Notes: generated from the letters alone by a model not told the origin. A stretch of 64,000 nucleotides of DNA from Paracamarosporium sp. OC-R06-R3 (GCA_019828545.1 JACVRA010000406.1:97666-161665), one strand, 5' to 3'. Positions 34,252 to 47,016 are shown, counted from the first letter of the stretch. Numbers and translations: made by a program.

Positions 34252-35649
34252 TCACTCTGGCTTTTCGGCGGGTCGCATGTGGTCTGAGGAGTCTCTCTCG
34301 GTGCTGGATCGGCCTCTTGCCATCAACGGAACGGCAGATTCGTTGGGTTCGCCGGTCGTGGTTCCTTCGAGAGGGGCAATGTGCGTTGTAGTCGGCTTCG
34401 GCGCATCCGGCTGGGTGTATAGATACGTCGCCGCAAGAACGACAGTTGTACCCGCTGCGAACTGTTTGTTGTCAGTAAAATTAGACTCAACTAAAGAAGA
34501 CGGATACTCACCGCCAATGTGATCTGGAAGTCGAAGAAGTATGCGCTCGCCACACAGCTGACGATAATCGACAGACTCGTTGCGAAGTTCTTTGCAATGT
34601 TATCCGCGTAGTTGATCACCAATGCGACGATGATGCCACCAGCGGCCTGAAAGCCAATCGCTGTCCACACAACCCAGTTGTAGCCTGCGAAAAAACCATC
34701 TTTTGCAATGTTCTGACCATCAACCCAAACGATACCAATGAAGAAGGCAGGGAACAAGGACCAGAATGAGAGCTGGCAGTTGCGGATCCAGAGCGAGGCT
34801 TGCTTGGTGGAAGACTGTTTGAGGATCTTTTCGAAGGTTACACCAGCAAGTCCAGAAAGAGCGCAAGCAATCAACACAGCCATCAATCCAACCGACCGGT
34901 TCATAATTGGTCCCTCGTCTTCACCAATGCCTTGGTAGCTTGCGGAGCGCCTGACAAGGGACTGGAGCCAGCGCTTGGCCTCAGCTGCTTTGCCAGCCTC
35001 GACAGCCGGTTCTGGTGTGTATTGGGGCAGCTGCACGATAGCCACGCCCGTCATAAGCAGACCCAGTGCCGCCCACTTCTTGACCGATAGCACTCGTCCA
35101 AGCATTATGACACTGAAAATAGCCGTTGTAAGGATCTTCAGCTGGTACGTAACCTGAAACGTGGCCGCGTCCAAATTGCTGACAGCAACGTATTGCAGCG
35201 AGTTCTGGAGGGTATACATGGCCGCGGGAATGGCAAGCTTCCAGCTGTCGCCGGCGAAAACGGTAGACAAAAGGTTGCTGAAGAGGACGGTGGCCGGTGT
35301 GCCTGGTGGGAGGTTCTTCGCGATATCGTACAGGGCAACGGTTGCGCTGATGCCGAGCTTGATGACTTCGTTGAGGAACACGGAGGTCGAGGTGTGGTAG
35401 CGGAGGCCATTCACCGGAGGCATGATACGCGAATAGTGCATGATCTATCCAGTGTCAGCTATGGCGTCGTGGGTGGCTTTAGGGCTGCGCGGGACATGCG
35501 AACGCACCAAGATCAACATGGAATTCTGGAAAACCAGCTGCGCATAATTGTTAGCGGACGAATTTCTGATGCTTTGGGCGCGCCCATACCGTGACCAGCG
35601 AGATGTGCTTCAAGGGCACCCCTCTAAACGTCGCATTGGGATTCGACAT
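34252..35649 (-). CDS. gms1: UDP-galactose / nucleotide-sugar transporter (SLC35A, Gms1-like)
   Basis: Four exons, 35649-35590, 35537-35508, 35444-34512 and 34461-34252, encode 410 residues. The second exon is only 30 nt. The product has about ten membrane helices in the drug/metabolite-transporter fold. Family hallmarks are present: LVFQNSMLILIMHYSR at the N-terminus, the segment LQNSLQYVAVSNLDAATFQV, QLKILTTAIFSVIMLGR, and ADNIAKNFATSLSIIVSCVA near the end. These match CMP-sialate/UDP-galactose transporters of the Golgi, which import UDP-galactose into the Golgi lumen for glycan galactosylation. The C-terminal cytosolic tail is polar. Exact substrate is inferred from family resemblance to fission yeast Gms1. 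Confidence 0.9.
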
Positions 35650-36725
35650 GGTGGCTAAAGTGTATAGGGGGTGCGATGTCCAAGGTAAGAGGTGCAGGCG
35701 TAAAAACAACAAAGATGGGTGGATTAGAGGGACCGCTGCAAGTGCCGCACGCCGCGCGCTGTGCCAGATGTTAAAGAGCGTGTAAAGTTGGAGGCGTGGC
35801 AGGAACAGGAAAGTAGGAGAGGGCTGAGTTGGACAGGCGATCTTTACTTAGCATCCAGCCCGGGCCACGACCGTCCCCAGGTTGTCAGCCGCAGGCTAGT
35901 GGCCCCTTGTCCCTTTCGCTACCGTAGCCTCATCTCGACTACCCTTGTTTTCCATTCACGCTCTTTAGACGGCTTGGCCTTCTTCGTTTAAATTGATTGT
36001 TGATGAACGACGCATCCTGCCGCGACTTGAGCCCGCGCATCTGGTCAAACCCCCTCATTCCTGGAGAACGCTTATACTCGGGTCTCTTTGGCCTCTGCCT
36101 AGACTCGCTTATTCAGGGAGCCGCCCAAATAAGCATTCGTTAGTTGCCAAGCATCATGCAGCTCGCGGGAGGTCAGCCAATCACAGCGCCGCACCAGCCC
36201 ATCAGCATCCTCTCCTGTGTCCGATTGCAGACGCCCTCTTTCCACATGTCATCTAACTTCTACAAACGTGCATGAGCGCAGTCAAGAACGGCTCCACTTT
36301 CAACCTCGAGTCAGTGAACTGGCTTCCTTGAGTCTAGAAGAGTCTTTCTGGCAAAAGAACCACCTGGAAGATGGCAACATTAAACGTGCTATACACAAAT
36401 GCACTAAACACCATCTCATCTTCCCAAGGCACCACACCACGCGCACACATACGCAAACAGTCCACATCCACAACGACGAGCATGATATATCACACTCATT
36501 GATTCTTCTTCCATCACTATAATACACACATGCATGCCCTTCAACCCATGATTTTTACCATCCCGTCCGATGCCACGCACTCACTACACCCATAAATGTT
36601 AGAAATGAACAGATATAAAAAAAAATCGACAGACCGAAAGGAAACCTTACACAATCGGCACATTGACAAATGAAATCCGTACTATGTCATCTTGCAAAAA
36701 TAAAAAGTGCCACCAATGCGTATGT
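35650..36725. other. Gene-free tract upstream of the transporter
   Basis: About 1.08 kb containing the transporter promoter and the MLP1 3' flank. The right part (36380-36700) is C/A-rich on the top strand. Short ORFs have no motif support. Confidence 0.5.
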
Positions 36726-39700
36726 CTACTCGGCTGCAGCGGTGCCATCACCTCCCGCTGCTCCGCCGCCACGTCCACCTCGGTGCCTCTTTCCACGCTG
36801 CTGCTGCTGTTGCTGCTGAGCTCCGTCGTCCTCAGCACCGCGCTTCTGGCCCTTCCCGCCTGGACCGCCCGCACCGCCAGGCACAAACATATTCGCTCCT
36901 GGATTCATAGGGCTGCCGGGTTGCTGACCGCGTCCACGGCCACCGCCCCCTCGACCACTGCTGCCACCACGTCCGAATTGTTGCGGGATAGCCTGCGCAG
37001 CGGCGTTCTGGCCTGGCACAGGCTGTTGCGGACCGCCTCGTCCTCGGCCGCCAGGAGTGGGAATACCAGAACCGGCACGAGGAATGCTCGATTGACCACG
37101 CATGTTCATGTTCTGGCCACCGCGTGGGGGTTGGTACGGCTGCATGGTTGGCTGTTGTTGCATCGGCTGCTGCATCTGTGGCTGCATCTGACCAAACGGC
37201 GAGTTAGGTCGGCTATTGTGCTGCTGGTTCAGGAATGGATTTGATGCTCCGAATCCACCCTGCTGTTGACCGCCGAAGCCAAACTGATTCTGGTTCATAG
37301 CTGAGTTCATGCTGTGGTTTAGACCTTGGTTCATAGACTGCGAAAACGGATTGCCAAAACCCGGCTGGTTCTGGTTCGTGGGCAACTGTCCAAAGGAGCT
37401 TGGAGTTGGGCCATTGGCTTGAGGTATAGCACCAGCAACAGCTTGGGGTTGTTGCTGCCCAGGTGCGTTGGCAGGAGCGGCCGGCGGAGCAGCTTGCGGT
37501 TGCGTTGAGATCGGCTGCGTCGCTGCAGGTACTTGAGGTTGCACGCTTCCAGCAACAGGCTGCTTCGTTGGTGCTGCAGTCGGTGCGACAGGTTCGGTCT
37601 TTGGTGCTGGCGGTGCAGCTTTGGCTTGACAGGCGACGTCGAAAACCTCCTTCACAGCCTTCTCGGGTGTATCTTTTGCAGCAGTTACGACAACGTTCCA
37701 CTTAGCAGTGATATTGTCGAGCTTGTTCTTAGCCATACTCGATTTAGCGGCGTTTCGCATCTCGACCTGTTTCCTCTCAGCTGCCTTAGCTTCCTCGATC
37801 TTCTGTTGCAGAACCTGTTGTTGCTCTGCCCGAACGCTAGCGGTGGCTTCCTCGACTTTCTGGGCAATGATCTTTTCCTGGTCTGCGCCAGACGCTGGTA
37901 CGATGGAATTCCTTTCCTTTTCAAGCTTGCTCTTGACGTTGTCCTTGATTATGTTCAACACTGTAGGGTTGCCATTGATGAAGTTCTTGATATCAAGATC
38001 GGATGCGCCAGGGCCTGGGAGTGTGGAGGCCGCCTGCTTCAGCTGCTCGACTTCTGTCCGCAGTCGATTAACTTCCTCCTGAAGACGGGCGATTTCGGCA
38101 TCTTTCTCTTCCACTGTCTTCCGGAGATGTTCGTCGGCGTTTTCCCTAATCTTTTTGATCTTGTCGTTGGCTTTATCTTTAAGACCATCCATCTGCGCTT
38201 TCATTTTCGCGATCTGCTCGTCTTTCGAAGGACCAGTGTTCTGTGGTTCGACTTCGGGCTCAACTTTGGTCTCCAATAGCTGAGCAGCTTCAAGCTCAGC
38301 TTTGCGTTCTTGAAGTTCAGTTTCGGCCTTCGCCAATGCAGCCTCGCGTTCTTCGAGGGCAGATGTTCGTTCTGCAAGGGCAGACGTCTGCTCTTCAAGG
38401 GCAGCTTTCTCGGCAGTCATTTGATCTGTAGTTGATTCGGCGCTTGGTTTCGCAATGGGTTCTTCCTCGTCGTTACCAACGAACGAGTCTGCCATCTCCG
38501 CTTGCGTGCGGAGGTCCTCCACCTCTTTCTCTCGTGCAGCAAGCTCTTCCTTCAACTTTTCTACCTCATCCGAAGATGACACGGCCTCAGCGGACTGCGT
38601 AGGGACTTGTTGGGATTGTAACTCTGCGAGTTGGGCATCGGCATGCGCTTTGTCGTTCTGTGCGTCTTGGGCTTCTTTGGTAAGAACATCAATACGCTGT
38701 TGCAATTCCATCTGAACATTGATTAGCGTTGTTGACGTAGAAATTGTAAAGGAACTCACGATCTGGCCCTCTAGAGTTTGCTCCCGTGCCTTGAACTCCT
38801 CAAGCTGGATGACGAGACTGACTGACTGATCCGCCTGCTGCTTTACGCGGTCTTCAGCCTCCCTCGCACGGGCTTCCAACTGCTCCTTCTCCTCAGTCGA
38901 CAAGCCAGCATTGCTTTCTTCAACCTGGCCTTCTTCTTCCATAACAACATCGGCGCTAGCATTGGCCTTTTCTAAAGCTTCGTCACGCTCTTTCTGCATA
39001 GATGACAGCTCTTCTCGTAACGTGGTGAGCTCTGCCTGTGCATTCGCCAGGTTTGTCTGTGCTTCATCCCTTTGAGTTTTGAGCGCTCCGAGCTTCTCTC
39101 TAGCATCCTTCACCACGTTCTCCCTTCGTGTATGTGCCTTCGTGGCCTCCTCCTTCTGCCTTGTAGCCTCCTCCTCTGCGGCTTTGATGCGTTCCTCGAA
39201 ACTCTCACCGGCCTGCTGCTTTGCTTGGTCACGCTCGGTAGTCAAAGTCTCGATTTGTTGCTTCAGATCTTCCAGTTCCTTGGGATCAATGCGATCATAC
39301 CTCTGGAGCACATCCTGGTGCCGCTTCTGCCAACGTTCACGATCTTCTTCGACGGTCTTCAGCTGGCCACTCGTGAATTCAAGTTCGCCCTCAAGTTCTA
39401 GAACACGGGCCTGCAGAGGTTGGAGCTGAGCTTGAAGAGCTTCAAGCTCCTTGTCCTTCTGGTTGCGCTCATTCTCCAAGCGCTGGATGTCGTTGCGGAG
39501 CGTGGTGTTGCTCTCACGGTAGAGGTTAAGTTGGCTCACGCTCTCTTCCAAAGCCTTGAACTTCGCGTCGCTTGGTCGACTCTGAGACTGGGCTTGTTCC
39601 GCAAGCAGCTTCTCGTTTGCTCGCTCAAGTTGATCTTGCTTCGTTGCAAGTTCTTGGCGGATACGCTGGCCTTCGAGTTCCATACCGTTAACCTTGAGCT

Positions 39701-42700
39701 GCAGAATGTCCTTATCGTTACGGAGTGATCTATTGAGCTCTTGCAAGCCGCTGAGGCTGGAATCGAGATTGACGACATCGGCTTGTCCGCCCGGAAGGGA
39801 CAATCGGCTGTCTTGGAGCGTTTTGATCGTGTTGTTAAGGGCATCAATCTGCTCATACAGGGTCCTATTCTGCCCGTTCAACCCGTCTTTCTCTTCTCGA
39901 ACCTCACGAAGTTCGCGGTCCTGGCGCTCTTTAACTGAAATCCAATGCTCTTCGTTCTGTGATAACGAAACCCGAGCAGCCTCCGCCTCAGTCTTGTACT
40001 GTGTGATCTCGGTGCTCAGTGCGTTGTATTGGTCACGTAGAGCTCGTAGAGTCTTCATCGTTTCGCCATGTTTTGCAAGCTCATTCTCATAGTCAGCTTG
40101 TGCGCGCTTCGCGATTTCTGCCTGCGAGACAACGAGCTGTTTCTGGGTCTCCATTGCAGCCTCATACTCGTTTACATCGCTCTGGATACGAGTGATTTCA
40201 GCCTCCAATGCTTCCTTCTGCTGTGTAAGCTCTAGCTTTTCTTTTTCTTGAGTGCTTCGGAGGTTGGAGAGCTCGGTGCTAGTGGTGGCGAGCTCCGACG
40301 AGAACTCATCGACCCGCTTCTTCAGATCCACGATCTCAGCCTCCTTTTCTTGTATTGTCCGGTTCAGTTCCTGCTCCATTTGGTCATGAGCTTCGACAAA
40401 GCTTTCCAACTGCAACTCCTTCTCTTGAGCGATGTCCTTGTAGGTCTCAATATGCGTTTCGGCGGTCTCCAGTTTCTCTTTTGCGCGTTCGTACTCGCGC
40501 TGAAGGTTGGCGAGTTGGACGTTGAGCTGTTCTTCATGACTGATACCTTCATCATCATCACCCGCCGCACCAGCATTTGCACGCGATGCCTGCTGCGAGC
40601 GTTCCTCCGCGAGCCGCAGATCAGTTTGCAGTTCACCAACTCGGACTTGCAGTTGGTCTCGTGCAGTTCGTACAGATGCAAGTTCCTGGCGAACTTCGTT
40701 GGCAGCCTTGAGTAAGTCGTCAATCTTCCTCTGCTTGTCCGTTTGATCGAGTTCAAAGCGCATGGTAATCCTCTTATGTTCCTCTATGTCGTCCTGGAGC
40801 TTCCGTTGCGCGTTAGAAAGTTCGGCCTCCAATGAACTGGCTCTAGACTCAAGTAACCTTCGAGTCTCTGCCTGCATCAGAGATTGCTCATTGTAGTCAT
40901 TCCGCTTCTCTTCCAAAGACTTGCTAAGGAAACTCTTAGCTTCGGTAAGAGTCTTGATCTCGCCTTCAAGACGGCTCCTAGTTGTGTCCCATATCGACTG
41001 AGAAGCTTTCAAGTTGGTGTTGGCTCGCTCAAGGCTCTCGAGTTGGCCCCTGCATTCAACGTTTTCTTCCATGACTTGCTGGAATTTAAGGTCACTACTA
41101 GCGAGCTGATCCTGTGCAGCATCCAAACGCTTCTGCAACAATTCCTTCTGAGACTCCAAAGCACTGATACGATGTTGTTGCTGATCATGCCATTGTTGAG
41201 CAACCTGTTGCTTGCTTTCCAGTCGCACATTTTCGTGCTGCAGTTGGCGGATCTCCTTGGTCAGGTCGTCAATCTGCTGCTTAAGTGTGGCACGGTCAGT
41301 AACAGACTCCTCTCTCAATATATCTAGAGACTTCTGAAGTTCCTTGAAAAGACTGCTGTTCTGGACCACTTCCGGGGATTGCATGGAGACACTGTTTCCT
41401 GGTGGTGGCGTTCCATCAAACATGGACCCTACGTCAGAACCTCTACGACGATGGCCCTGGTTCGTGGCAGTCCGGCGCCACAGATCTCGCTCCTTGGTCA
41501 ATAGATTTATGGTGCTCTCAAGTGAGCTGGTCTTATCTTCGTACTGAGCAGCTTTCTCTCGGAATGTCTCGAGCTCTCCCTTGATACGCTCCTGCTCTTC
41601 TAGTTTATCTTGCGCTTGTCTTCCTTCGTACATCTGAGTAAAGTTGGAGACCTGCTGCAATAGTTGTTCGTTTTGATCGACAAGTTCTTGAACAGATTTG
41701 TACAATACCAGATGCTGGGTCAGCAAGCGACTAGTGGGAGTGTCATTTTCATCCAGCAAATGATCGGGAACCTTGTTGTCCTTGGTCTCTTCGAGGAACC
41801 GCTGGTCTTCTGGCGAGAGGGCTTCCAACCCCTCTTCCTTGCGCCGTTGTTCGAGAAGCAAGAGTTTGTTCTGGAATGTGATATCGGTGATGATCTGACG
41901 GTCGATCTGGTGTCGCTGCTCGAGGCCCTGAATATCACCCTCCTTCTTTCGGGCCTCCTTCCGAGCGGCGTCCTTCGCTGCGAGAGCTTCTTGCAAATCA
42001 CCCGAAATGTCGGCTAATTCAGCGTTCAGCCGCTCATTCTCTTGTTTTTGCTCTTCCAACTGCGGCTGCAAATCCTCAAGCGTTTGTATCATGTCGTTGC
42101 ATTGATCACGCAACTTGTTGTGCGATTCCTCGGAGCTGCGAAGGTCGGTCTTGAGCTTGACGTTCTCGGCATAGAGCTGGGTCATGGTCAACCCGCTCTT
42201 CTTCGACCCGCCTGGTGTAGAGATCATGGGTGAGCCAGCCCGGACTGGGGTACCGAAGCCGCCATTCATACCGCGACGGGGAGTTTGTGGAACGTGTACG
42301 GAGTTTCTCAGCTCGGACAGCTGGGATTCTTGGGTTTCTACGACTGACTCGAGTTCAGCGACCTTCTCTTCGTACTGGATTGCTTTGCTCTTCTCCGAGT
42401 CGCATTCAGCCTGGAGCTTTCCGACCTCAAAAGCAGCTCGATCATTGGCCTCATGAAGCTCATCAATAACCTCTTGCAAACGCTTCTTCGCAGTGTTAGC
42501 GCTGGTCTGGTGCAGCTCGGTAAGGCGGCGACTATTGTCGAGCTCGGCGCGGAACGATTGTTGGTTCTGAGTCGCCTCCTCTTGGAGCTGTTGGATGCGG
42601 AGGAGCGATTGTTCGACGCGCTGTTCAAGCTCTTCAATGCGCTTGGTCTGCGACGTTTCCTTGCTGCGGAGTGAGTCTATAGTCTGGGTCGCGTCGGCGT

Positions 42701-43468
42701 TGGCGCGCTGCAGTTCGGCAATCTGGGCATTCTTCTCCTTGCGGAAGCGAGTATTGTCGGCGGAGCGCGTCTTGAGTTCGCCCTCAAACCAGTCATTGTT
42801 GGTACGGAGCTGGTCGATTTCCTGGCGCAAGTTGTTCTCGCGGAACGTAACATCCTTGGCGGCCGCCTCAAGCTCCTGCTTCTTGTCTTCAAGCTCGGAA
42901 ACTTGCTTGCGGAGGGCAACGAGCTTTTGGTGTTGAGCCGACAGCTCTTCGGCAAGGCGGTCATAGGCGGCGGATTTGGCTTCGTGCAGGGCAACGGTAT
43001 CGCGGTTCTGGCTTTCTAAGCTTCTAACGCGAGCCTCTAGTACATCGACCTGGGAAGAAGAGCTAGTGGTGCTCGCCTGGAGCGTCTGAAGCTGCGTCTC
43101 AAGCTGCTGGTGGGCTGTTTCTGTATCTTTGTTTCAGCATGCATGGTGACAGCCATGGTGCACAGTTCGCGCTTACCTTTCTGCGCAAGTTGCTGGCGCA
43201 GCTCGTCGGCATCCTTTACAGCTTTGTCGGCCGTTGCCTGAAGCGTGCGGACGCGGGCTTCTCCAGCGCGGACGGCTGTCTCGTTTTCAACGTCGGCGCG
43301 GAGCTTCTCCGATTGCAGCTCATCGTATTCGCGCGCCTTTGCCTCAATCTGGGCGAGCAGAGACTGCACGAGTTCGACGGTGGGTTCGGACAAAAGAGTC
43401 TCAATGTTCGTCTCTGGGACCGCGTAGGACGCGGCGATGTAGCCGACGTCAACTGCAGTCGCAGCCAT
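36726..43468 (-). CDS. MLP1: Nuclear-pore basket nucleoporin Mlp1/Tpr
   Basis: Three exons, 43468-43177, 43120-38760 and 38711-36726, encode about 2212 residues. The Tpr/Mlp family builds the filaments of the nuclear basket and takes part in mRNA export quality control and gene tethering. Nearly the whole protein is heptad coiled coil rich in Gln, Glu, Leu and Lys. The N-terminus (ETLLSEPTVELVQSLLAQIE) and the central WHDQQQHRISALESQKELLQ-type segment fit the TPR/MLP1-2 domain. The final 300 residues are of another kind: Pro/Gln/Asn-rich low complexity, then Arg-Gly repeats (GRGGSSGRGGGGRGRG) and a basic patch GKRHRGGRGGG near the end. Intron 38759-38712 is 48 nt and free of stops, so retention would add 16 residues. 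The gene is head to head with TFIIE beta. Confidence 0.93.
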
Positions 43469-43836
43469 GGTGGACGGGGAGGTGTGTCCAGATCCTAGCG
43501 CATTCTCGAGTGGCGATGTCGCGCGCGAACAAACGGGTTGAGAGACAGACAAAGAAAAGAGCGTGGTGCGGCGGCCAGCACAGGTTGTGGCCTGTGTCTT
43601 TCGGGAGCTCAGTCGAAAGTCGCGGTCCTCTGTTAGTCGGAGGCTTGGCGCGCAGCAACAGCCTCCAGCCTCATGGGCAGCATTGACCACCCTGCAGCTG
43701 CCTCCGACCTTCACCACCTGGAACATCCACCAGGCTCCAGCTCTGCCACAGCCCGGAATCGACGCCAAAGCTGCTGCGCGGCCCTTTAACTAGACGCCGC
43801 CTGCCTGCGATCCATCTTCTATCCCGAGCTCCCACC
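43469..43836. promoter_or_regulatory. Bidirectional promoter, MLP1 / TFIIE beta
   Basis: 368 bp between two divergent start codons. Both products act in nuclear gene expression, so shared control is plausible. No specific site is recognised. Confidence 0.5.
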
Positions 43837-44682
43837 ATGTCTACCCTCAAGGCCAGCAGTCTTGCGCCGAACGCGCCTTCGCCGACGCCCTCGAATACTT
43901 CCGCAAACGGTACCAAGCGCAAGCGTCCCGAAGATGGCCCCAAAGTGGTGTACTCGCAGCCGTATGACACGGAAGACCGGAACCACGTCTTCACGCAGCT
44001 CACATACGCCATCGAGCATCTGCAGAAGGAACCTGACAAATGGTTTACCTTCAAGGATGTCATGAACTACCTCAACATCAGGGAAGACAACACCGATCTC
44101 CGCAAGCGACTTAGGGACTACTTCCACCTCGATGTTCCGGGAAACAAGATCGAGTACAACCCTACGACCAAGAAGTACCGCTACAAGCCCAAGTACAACA
44201 TCCGCAACAATGCGGAGCTTAGGCAGTATCTCCAGAGTCAAAAGTCTGCTCAGGGCTTGGCGGTGAAAGACCTCAAGGATGGCTGGGGCAACGTGCAGGA
44301 GGACCTCAGGATCCTGGAAGCCCGGAAGCAGATTCTTGTTAAGCACAACCAGAAAGACATGAATGCGAAGACTGTGTATGTCATCTGCAAGTAAGTATGT
44401 AGCGCGTGCTAATACACATCAAGGTGGAACAATGATCCAACACTCATGCACGAGGTGGATCCAGAGTTCAAAAACGAGTGGCACCAGATCATGATTCCCC
44501 AGGGCCAGGATGATCTGCGCAAGACTCTTGTAGCAGCCGGTCTCAAGCCGTCGAGCGCGCCTCGTGTCGCCACCACCACCAAGCCCAAGGAGACAAAGCG
44601 CAAAACTGCTCGCCGTGGCGGCAAGCAGACCAATACGCACATGGCTAGCATCCTCAAAGACTTCTCTCATTTGCGTAAATAA
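43837..44682 (+). CDS. TFA2: Transcription initiation factor IIE subunit beta
   Basis: Two exons, 43837-44375 and 44424-44682, encode 265 residues. TFIIE beta pairs with TFIIE alpha at RNA polymerase II promoters to recruit TFIIH. The protein begins with a polar tail and a basic patch (GTKRKRPEDG). Next come winged-helix segments (LTYAIEHLQKEPDKWFTFKD, ELRQYLQSQKSAQGLAVKDL) and the conserved WNNDPTLMHEVDPEFKNEW module, then a strongly basic C-terminus (KRKTARRGGKQTN). The intron chosen is 44376-44423, with a GTATGT donor, 48 nt, giving TVWNNDP across the junction. A second in-phase donor (GTAAGT at 44391) would give a 33-nt intron, too short for normal fungal splicing. Confidence 0.9.
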
Positions 44683-45293
44683 TCCCCCTGTTTCAAGCAT
44701 AGCGACGGCGTTTGGGTAGGTAAAATGTCTACGGATGCGGTCCTCAGGGATGATTTTGCATTTGCACTGAATGACATTAAGGTTAAGTGTATAACATAGA
44801 ACGTTATTGATTCCAACCCTTTGGTTCTTCTGGGACCATCCGCTTGTGACTGCGTATTGTATATTGTATAGGGAATCTACTCGATTTCATGATCTGAACA
44901 TTTCGGTCACCATAAGTGAATCAGCTTTTCGAACACACACTCACTGTTGCATCTATCTTACATTATCAAGACTATTAAACGAGTCCTAGTCCCTTTCCTT
45001 GTTCACTGTGATCACTCGGCTTAGTTTCGTAACTCAGCTTACCAGTCAAAGCAAAGCTTCGTGTTAAACCTAGCAACGAACAGCTTGCATATTAGGTTAC
45101 GATGTACCTTCGTTTACGTAGAGCGCTCATCCGAAGCTTTCCAAAACGCCTCTATATCTTGATATGCCTGACATACACGCGATGACCTGCATGAACATGG
45201 TCCGTGCCACAAAAGTTAGTGGTGACATCAACCGCGCCGAGGCACTCGACCGCAAGCTCTCCATTGCACAACGCCCTGTACACGTCCGCAGCA
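44683..45293. other. Intergenic tract upstream of COQ3
   Basis: 611 bp between two plus-strand genes: the TFIIE beta 3' flank and the COQ3 promoter. No gene or repeat is seen. Confidence 0.5.
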
Positions 45294-46217
45294 ATGAGAG
45301 CCTCACGCTCAATCCGGGCGCTCCGCCCTCTCCAACGACATCCGATCTCCCCATCGTCACGCCCAACATCCCTACGATCCACACAAGCACCACCTCGCAC
45401 CCTCGCACCACCACCACTCCGCCTCTCCTCCACAAAGTCCTCCGCAAAGGACCAGGAACCCCCCAAATCCACCGTCGACCCAACAGAAGTATCCCACTTC
45501 AATGCGCTCGCATCAAGCTGGTGGGACCCCGTCGGGCCCTCGCGCCTCCTCCACCTCATGAACCCGCTCCGCCACACCTTCATCTCGCGCTGTCGCTCCA
45601 CCGCACCATCCACCTCTCCCACCAACAAACTCCGCTACCTAGACATCGGCTGCGGCGGCGGCATCTTTGCCGAATCAGCAGCGCGTCTCCCGCACACGGC
45701 CTCCGTCACGGCCATCGACCCCACGCCCGAGGTGCTCAAGATCGCCGAGGCACATAAGAGGCGAGATCCCACGCTTTCTGCGCCGGGGAAGCTGACATAT
45801 ATAAATTCTTCTATTGAAGATTTGCCGCGGCCGAAAACGCCGGGGGAGGGCTACGATGTCGTGAGCTTGTTCGAGGTGCTGGAGCATGTCAGTGCGCCGG
45901 GGCCATTCCTCGAGCATATACTGCCGCATGTTAAACCTGGGGGGTGGTTGGTGCTGAGCACGATCGCGAGGACGTGGACGAGTTGGATGGTGACGAATGT
46001 TATGGCGGAAGATGTGTTGAGGATTGTGCCAAAGGGGACGCATGATTGGGGGAAGTACGTTAATGAGGCGGAGTTGCGGAACTGGTTTTATGGAAAGCCT
46101 GGGTGGGGGGAGATGAGGACTATGGGCGTGATTTATGTGCCAGGATTCGGGTGGAAAGAGGTTACGGGGAGCGAGGGTTGGGGTAACTACTTCTTTGCGG
46201 TGAGGAGAGAAGGCTGA
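45294..46217 (+). CDS. COQ3: Ubiquinone biosynthesis O-methyltransferase, mitochondrial
   Basis: A single exon of 307 residues from ATG 45294. The frame stays open upstream but without an ATG, and the protein after this ATG starts with a good mitochondrial presequence (MRASRSIRALRPLQRHPISP), so this start is preferred. The catalytic part follows the UbiG/Coq3 pattern: FNALASSWWDPVGPSRLLH, SAM-binding motif I LDIGCGGGIFAESAARL at about 115-131, acidic post-motif TAIDPTPEVL, VSLFEVLEHV, and GGWLVLSTIART. The enzyme carries out both O-methylations of the coenzyme Q head group with S-adenosylmethionine, on the matrix side of the inner membrane. No defect is visible. Confidence 0.93.
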   Translation: MRASRSIRALRPLQRHPISPSSRPTSLRSTQAPPRTLAPPPLRLSSTKSSAKDQEPPKSTVDPTEVSHFNALASSWWDPVGPSRLLHLMNPLRHTFISRCRSTAPSTSPTNKLRYLDIGCGGGIFAESAARLPHTASVTAIDPTPEVLKIAEAHKRRDPTLSAPGKLTYINSSIEDLPRPKTPGEGYDVVSLFEVLEHVSAPGPFLEHILPHVKPGGWLVLSTIARTWTSWMVTNVMAEDVLRIVPKGTHDWGKYVNEAELRNWFYGKPGWGEMRTMGVIYVPGFGWKEVTGSEGWGNYFFAVRREG

Positions 46218-46520
46218 GTTTTGAAAATGGGTGCAGGTTTGTAGGATATGATGTGAAGGTAATAGTACATGTGATACCCAGAGTGAAAATGTACAGTATG
46301 TATATATACAGTCTGCGCAAAAACGTAGTATGCGCTATCTGGACAACATTCGTCTGTGTATCCTACAATTCTCTTTCCTAGTTCCATGAACACACTTGAG
46401 CTGCAGCATTCCCATCAGTCTCCTGAACGCCATCAAATGCCATGCTCTGTCCCACAATGTATATTATCCTCCTTTCTTTCTTTCTTGACTACCACGCCCG
46501 GGTATCTTAGATCACGCGCC
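46218..46520. other. Intergenic tract between convergent genes
   Basis: 303 bp between the stops of COQ3 and mL41; it holds their 3' UTRs. Nothing else is recognised. Confidence 0.5.
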
Positions 46521-47016
46521 TCACTTTTGCCAGAATCTCTTGGTGCTCTTCTTCGGCTGCTCTTCCCATACCTCGGGCATGTTCTTCTGCTCTTGTGCTG
46601 GTGCATAGTACGACGTATCCACGACATCATGTCCACCCTCAGCCTTCCACCTGTCGAGGTACTCCTGGCCCGTCATCGCCTCCGGCACAGGCTCCCATTT
46701 CTCTGCGCGTTTTTGTACGTTCGTTGGTGTGCGACTGCTTACGAACGGCGTCAACTAGGAATCCGTCAGTCTCATTCTTTTCTACGAAAGCTTCATCCTT
46801 CGCTGTTGCGATTGTTCTAACCTCAAAACCTTTCGTTCCCTTGGTAGGATACACAAAAGTCCGTATCTTGCTGTAATCCGGGTGGAATCGTCCATATTTA
46901 TCAATGGAGCCCATGGAGCCGACGCGGTTGCCCTTGTAGTACTCTCTGCCGGCCTGTTTCGTGGAGAGCGGGAGGCGGCGAAGCGTCTTCTGAAGACAAG
47001 GCGTGGGTTTGAACAT
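46521..47016 (-). CDS. MRPL27: Mitochondrial large-ribosomal-subunit protein mL41 (MRPL27)
   Basis: Two exons, 47016-46822 and 46754-46521, encode 142 residues. The donor is GTTAGA and the acceptor CCTAG; the frame is continuous across them (KGTKGFE then LTPFVSSRTP). The sequence GREYYKGNRVGSMGSIDKYG followed by FHPDYSKIRTFVYP is the recognised core of fungal mL41, which binds the mitoribosomal large subunit. The first 20 residues are basic (KTLRRLPLSTK), consistent with mitochondrial import. The C-terminus is rich in Lys, Trp and Glu. The gene is head to head with UTP14; both serve ribosome production in different compartments. Confidence 0.88.
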
